Shown: one piece after another, positions 6,472 to 8,988 of the stretch
Layout: each line of letters opens with the position of its first letter
Position numbering within the stretch: the first letter of the stretch is position 1
NCBI GenBank assembly: GCA_031264425.1
Contig: JAISDY010000071.1
Location: 1-8,988, forward strand
Reading direction: 5' to 3'
From: Endomicrobium sp.
GTDB lineage: Bacteria; Elusimicrobiota; Endomicrobiia; Endomicrobiales; Endomicrobiaceae
Length of the DNA stretch: 8,988 nucleotides
Translations under genes and position numbers: made by a program
The notes under the pieces: model-generated
The model's database searches: none
The model's input: the letters and a program-made list of their open reading frames with translations, nothing else
Told to the model about the DNA's origin: nothing

Positions 6472-7287
6472 ATGAGTGTAACAGAAACGTCAGTTGAGAA
6501 TATACTGGAAAATAAAGGATTACCCGAAGGTATTTGGACGCAGTGCAAAAAGTGCGAACAATTATTTCTTCAAAAAGATTTTGAAGAAAACTTTATGGTT
6601 TGCCCCAAATGTGACTACTATACGAGGATTGATTCCCAAAAGAGAATAGAGTTTACTGTGGATGAGGGAAGTTTTAAAGAGATAGACAACGATTTAACGC
6701 CTGTTGATTTTTTAGATTTCCCCGGATATGCGGATAAGTTAAAAAAGTCTTCTTTGAAAGACGCAATAATTACAGGAGAAGCTAAGATTAGCGATTATAA
6801 CGTTATTATAGGCGTAATGGATTTCTCCTTTATGGGCGGAAGCATGGGGTCTGTGGTAGGGGAAAAAATAGTAAGAGCCGTTGAAAGAGCCATAAAGAAG
6901 AAATATCCTCTTATTATTATCTCTTCTTCGGGTGGGGCAAGAATGCAGGAAGGCATATTATCGCTTATGCAAATGGGCAAAACGAGTGCGGCGCTTGCAA
7001 AACTTGCCGATAATGGTCTTGCTTACATATCTGTTTTGACCGATCCTACAACGGGAGGCGTTGCCGCAAGTTACGCTATGCTTGGGGATGTCAATATAGC
7101 CGAACCCGGAGCTTTAATTGGCTTTGCAGGACCAAGAGTTATTGAGCAGACCATAAGGCAGCAGCTTCCGGAAGGGTTTCAGCTCTCTGAATTTTTAGAA
7201 AAGCACGGTATGGTTGATATTGTAGTTGAAAGAAAAAATATGAAAGACGTCCTTACTAAGGTTTTAAAGTTTTTTGTTAAAAAATGA
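6472..7287 (+). CDS. accD: AccD: acetyl-CoA carboxylase carboxyltransferase subunit beta
   Basis: With AccA it forms the carboxyltransferase that moves CO2 from carboxybiotin to acetyl-CoA, giving malonyl-CoA for fatty acids (cytoplasm). From ATG 6472 the protein has 271 residues, slightly shorter than E. coli AccD (304). A four-Cys zinc ribbon lies at the N-terminus (Cys25, Cys28, Cys44, Cys47; QCKKC and CPKC), specific to the beta subunit. The crotonase-like domain shows FMGGSMGSVVGEKI, SSSGGARMQEG (oxyanion GGAR 154-157), TDPTTGGVAASYAMLGD (TTGG 193-196), EPGALIGFAGPRVIEQT and the LPEGFQLSEFL segment. All key elements are intact. An upstream ATG at 6469 adds one Met but is badly spaced from GGAGGA. 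The stop overlaps the folC start (ATGA). The gene is normally essential, matching its good preservation. Confidence 0.95.
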   Translation: MSVTETSVENILENKGLPEGIWTQCKKCEQLFLQKDFEENFMVCPKCDYYTRIDSQKRIEFTVDEGSFKEIDNDLTPVDFLDFPGYADKLKKSSLKDAIITGEAKISDYNVIIGVMDFSFMGGSMGSVVGEKIVRAVERAIKKKYPLIIISSSGGARMQEGILSLMQMGKTSAALAKLADNGLAYISVLTDPTTGGVAASYAMLGDVNIAEPGALIGFAGPRVIEQTIRQQLPEGFQLSEFLEKHGMVDIVVERKNMKDVLTKVLKFFVKK

Positions 7288-8561
7288 CTTTTTTTAAAAA
7301 CTTAAAAGAATATGAGGGTATGAAGCCCGGTCTTTCAAGAATAAAAAAATTTTTAAAAGATCTGGATAATCCTCAAGATTCGTTAAAAGTTGTTCACATA
7401 GCAGGTACCAACGGGAAAGGCTCAACTGCGGTTTTTATTTCAAATATTTTAATAGCCGCAGGATACAAGACCGCGCTGTACACGTCTCCTCACTTAATTG
7501 ATATTACGGAAAGAATTAGCGTAAATGGAAAAAATATTCCGACAAAAATATTTAAAGACTTATCAAAGAATTATCTTAATAAAGCCGTAAAATATAATCT
7601 GTCATATTTTGAATATTTAACTTCTTTAGCTTTTATATATTTTGCTTTACAAAAGGTTGAAGTTGCTGTGATTGAAACGGGACTTGGCGGACGGTTTGAC
7701 GCGACTAATATAATAAAAAAACCGCTGGTTTGTGCGATTACATCCATAGCAAAAGAACATCAGGAAATATTGGGCAATACTATTGAGCGGATTACTTTTG
7801 AAAAAGCAGGCATAATTAAAAAAAACTGCGATATAGTTTGTGGAAAACTTCCTAAAAAAGCGGACTTAGTTATAAGAAGTAAATCAAATCCGTATTTTTA
7901 TGGAAAAGATTTTAAATCGTACAATAATAGAATATTCGGCGTGTTAAGCCAAAGATTTGACTATATAAGTAAAAGCCTGAACTTAAAGAATATTGATATA
8001 AGTTTGCTTGGAAGACATCAAATTATAAACGCTTCGGTTGCCGTTTGTGTGGCGGAACTTTTATCAAGAAAATGTTTTGCTTTAAGCGAAGAAGCCATAA
8101 AGAAAGGTTTGAAAAATTCCACATGGGCAGGACGTTTTGATCTGAGAAAAGTTTCAATTGATAATAAAAATTTCAGTTTGATTATAGATGGCGCACATAA
8201 TATTGAAGGTTTAAATTCTTTTTTTGATACTTTCAAACGGTTAGGTTTTGCAAACGGGAAAAAGGTCTTTATTTTTGCCGCGATGAAGGAAAAAAAATAT
8301 GGACAAATGGTAAAAAAGATAGCTCCTTTTGCAGAAAAAATAATACTTCCCCATATTAAAAATAATAGATCTATAAATCCAATGGATTTAAAGGATGAAT
8401 TTTCAAAGTATATTTCAGAGGATAAAATTTTTGTAGTAAATTCTGTTAAGGAAGCGTGCCGTATGTTTGCTTATGGTAAAGTTGGAATAACAATAGGTTC
8501 TTTATATTTAGCTGGCGAGGTTTTATCGGTTATACAAAAGCATAATACAAGGAGAGCGTAA
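7284..8561 (+). CDS. folC: FolC: dihydrofolate synthase / folylpolyglutamate synthase
   Basis: Cytoplasmic Mur-ligase-like enzyme that joins glutamate to dihydropteroate and extends the polyglutamate tail of folates, using ATP. The length of 425 residues is normal. Visible motifs are P-loop GTNGKGS (41-47), YTSPHL and ERI (66-78), the ETGLGGRFDATN block (131-142), His159 in EHQEILGNT, EKAGIIK with the usually carbamylated Lys174, GRHQIINA (243-250), WAGRF (281-285), DGAHN (302-306) and the C-terminal GSLYLAGEVL. No key element is missing. It overlaps accD by 4 bases, and no clear Shine-Dalgarno precedes the ATG, so translation is probably coupled to accD; accD-folC is a widespread pair. The frame survives two A8 tracts (7818-7825, 8290-8297) and a T7 tract at its start. 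Whether both activities exist cannot be seen from sequence. Confidence 0.94.
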   Translation: MTFFKNLKEYEGMKPGLSRIKKFLKDLDNPQDSLKVVHIAGTNGKGSTAVFISNILIAAGYKTALYTSPHLIDITERISVNGKNIPTKIFKDLSKNYLNKAVKYNLSYFEYLTSLAFIYFALQKVEVAVIETGLGGRFDATNIIKKPLVCAITSIAKEHQEILGNTIERITFEKAGIIKKNCDIVCGKLPKKADLVIRSKSNPYFYGKDFKSYNNRIFGVLSQRFDYISKSLNLKNIDISLLGRHQIINASVAVCVAELLSRKCFALSEEAIKKGLKNSTWAGRFDLRKVSIDNKNFSLIIDGAHNIEGLNSFFDTFKRLGFANGKKVFIFAAMKEKKYGQMVKKIAPFAEKIILPHIKNNRSINPMDLKDEFSKYISEDKIFVVNSVKEACRMFAYGKVGITIGSLYLAGEVLSVIQKHNTRRA

Positions 8562-8988
8562 TGTCCAAAGATTTGTATTTAGGCATTGATATGGGCGGAA
8601 CGCAAATTAAAGTGGCTGTTGTTACTTCAAAAGGCGTTATAGAGGAAGAAATTGTTATGTTTACCGACATAAATGAAAAACCTTCCAAAGTATTAAGTTC
8701 TGTTGTTTATTTGGCTTCTAAACTCAAAAATTATACAAAAGTAAAAAGTATTGGCGTGGGCATAGCTGGCGATATAGACTCAAAAAGAGGAATTGTCAGA
8801 TTTTCTCCTAATTTGTCCAAATGGAAAAATGTTCAATTAAAAAAGACGTTAGAAAAGCTTACAAACAAAAAAACGTTTGTTGATAACGACGCAAACACAG
8901 CGTCAGTTGGAGCTTTTTGGCTGGATATGAAAGGAAAGTCCCAAAACTTGATATGTATTACTCTTGGAACAGGGGTTGGAGGGGGACT
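8561..8988 (+). CDS. ROK-family sugar kinase, probably glucokinase (N-terminal part)
   Basis: ROK kinases phosphorylate hexoses such as glucose, N-acetylmannosamine or allose with ATP in the cytoplasm. The first 142 codons are present and the frame is open at the right edge. Motifs: the N-terminal phosphate loop LGIDMGGTQIKVAVV (Asp10, Gly12-Gly13-Thr14), VGIAGDID (66-73), FSPNLSKW (81-88), DNDANTASVGAFW (108-120) holding the catalytic Asp110, and LGTGVGGG (135-142). No DNA-binding domain precedes the kinase, so it is an enzyme and not a ROK repressor. The zinc-binding Cys cluster would lie beyond the window. The ATG shares one base with the folC stop (TAATG), and GGAGAG at 8551-8556 lies 4 bases upstream, so it belongs to the same operon. 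Glucokinase is the commonest function for this type, but the sugar is not proven. Confidence 0.85.
   Translation, partial: MSKDLYLGIDMGGTQIKVAVVTSKGVIEEEIVMFTDINEKPSKVLSSVVYLASKLKNYTKVKSIGVGIAGDIDSKRGIVRFSPNLSKWKNVQLKKTLEKLTNKKTFVDNDANTASVGAFWLDMKGKSQNLICITLGTGVGGG

Overview
The window is AT-rich and densely packed, with every gene on the + strand. It reads as a chromosomal stretch from a Gram-negative bacterium undergoing genome reduction. MsbA and KdsD point to lipid A and Kdo synthesis, hence an outer membrane. The many A/T homopolymers and the mix of intact housekeeping genes with freshly broken ones suggest a host-restricted symbiont. My best guess is an Endomicrobium-type (Elusimicrobiota) termite-gut-flagellate endosymbiont. 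That rests on overall character and on the secreted tail-collar gene family, not on a database match.

Layout. Positions 3-50 hold the last 15 codons of an unidentified upstream gene. Positions 93-1877 encode an intact MsbA-like ABC exporter. Positions 1913-4814 are a block of three consecutive decayed genes: a secreted protein with a phage tail-collar domain (two nonsense codons, two frameshifts), a GT9/heptosyltransferase-like glycosyltransferase (one clear and one probable frameshift), and hisA (two frameshifts). From 4848 a tight, apparently intact operon follows: trpF, kdsD, accD, folC and the start of a ROK-family sugar kinase that runs off the right edge. Its junctions are a 1-nt gap (trpF-kdsD), a 4-nt overlap (accD-folC) and a 1-nt overlap (folC-ROK), so transcription and translation are probably coupled.

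How the genes relate. MsbA (lipid A-core flippase), the dead GT9 enzyme (LPS core or glycan sugar transfer) and KdsD (first step to Kdo) form an envelope theme. It looks as if the essential inner lipid A/Kdo steps are kept while an outer sugar-adding enzyme and a surface protein are lost. AccD (fatty-acid initiation), FolC (folate) and TrpF (tryptophan) are metabolic. trpF-accD-folC is a known gene order in other bacteria such as Pseudomonas, and here kdsD is inserted into it.

Most notable: the cleanest breaks are single-base losses in A/T homopolymers (T7 at 3290-3296, A7 at 4275-4281, probably T6 at 2924-2929). These are the kind of lesion that polymerase slippage both creates and can partly rescue. 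TrpF is open along its whole length but has lost several family-conserved motif residues, next to a broken hisA. I found no RNA gene, CRISPR array, insertion sequence or convincing terminator. No non-coding stretch exceeds 300 bases once the pseudogenes are counted.
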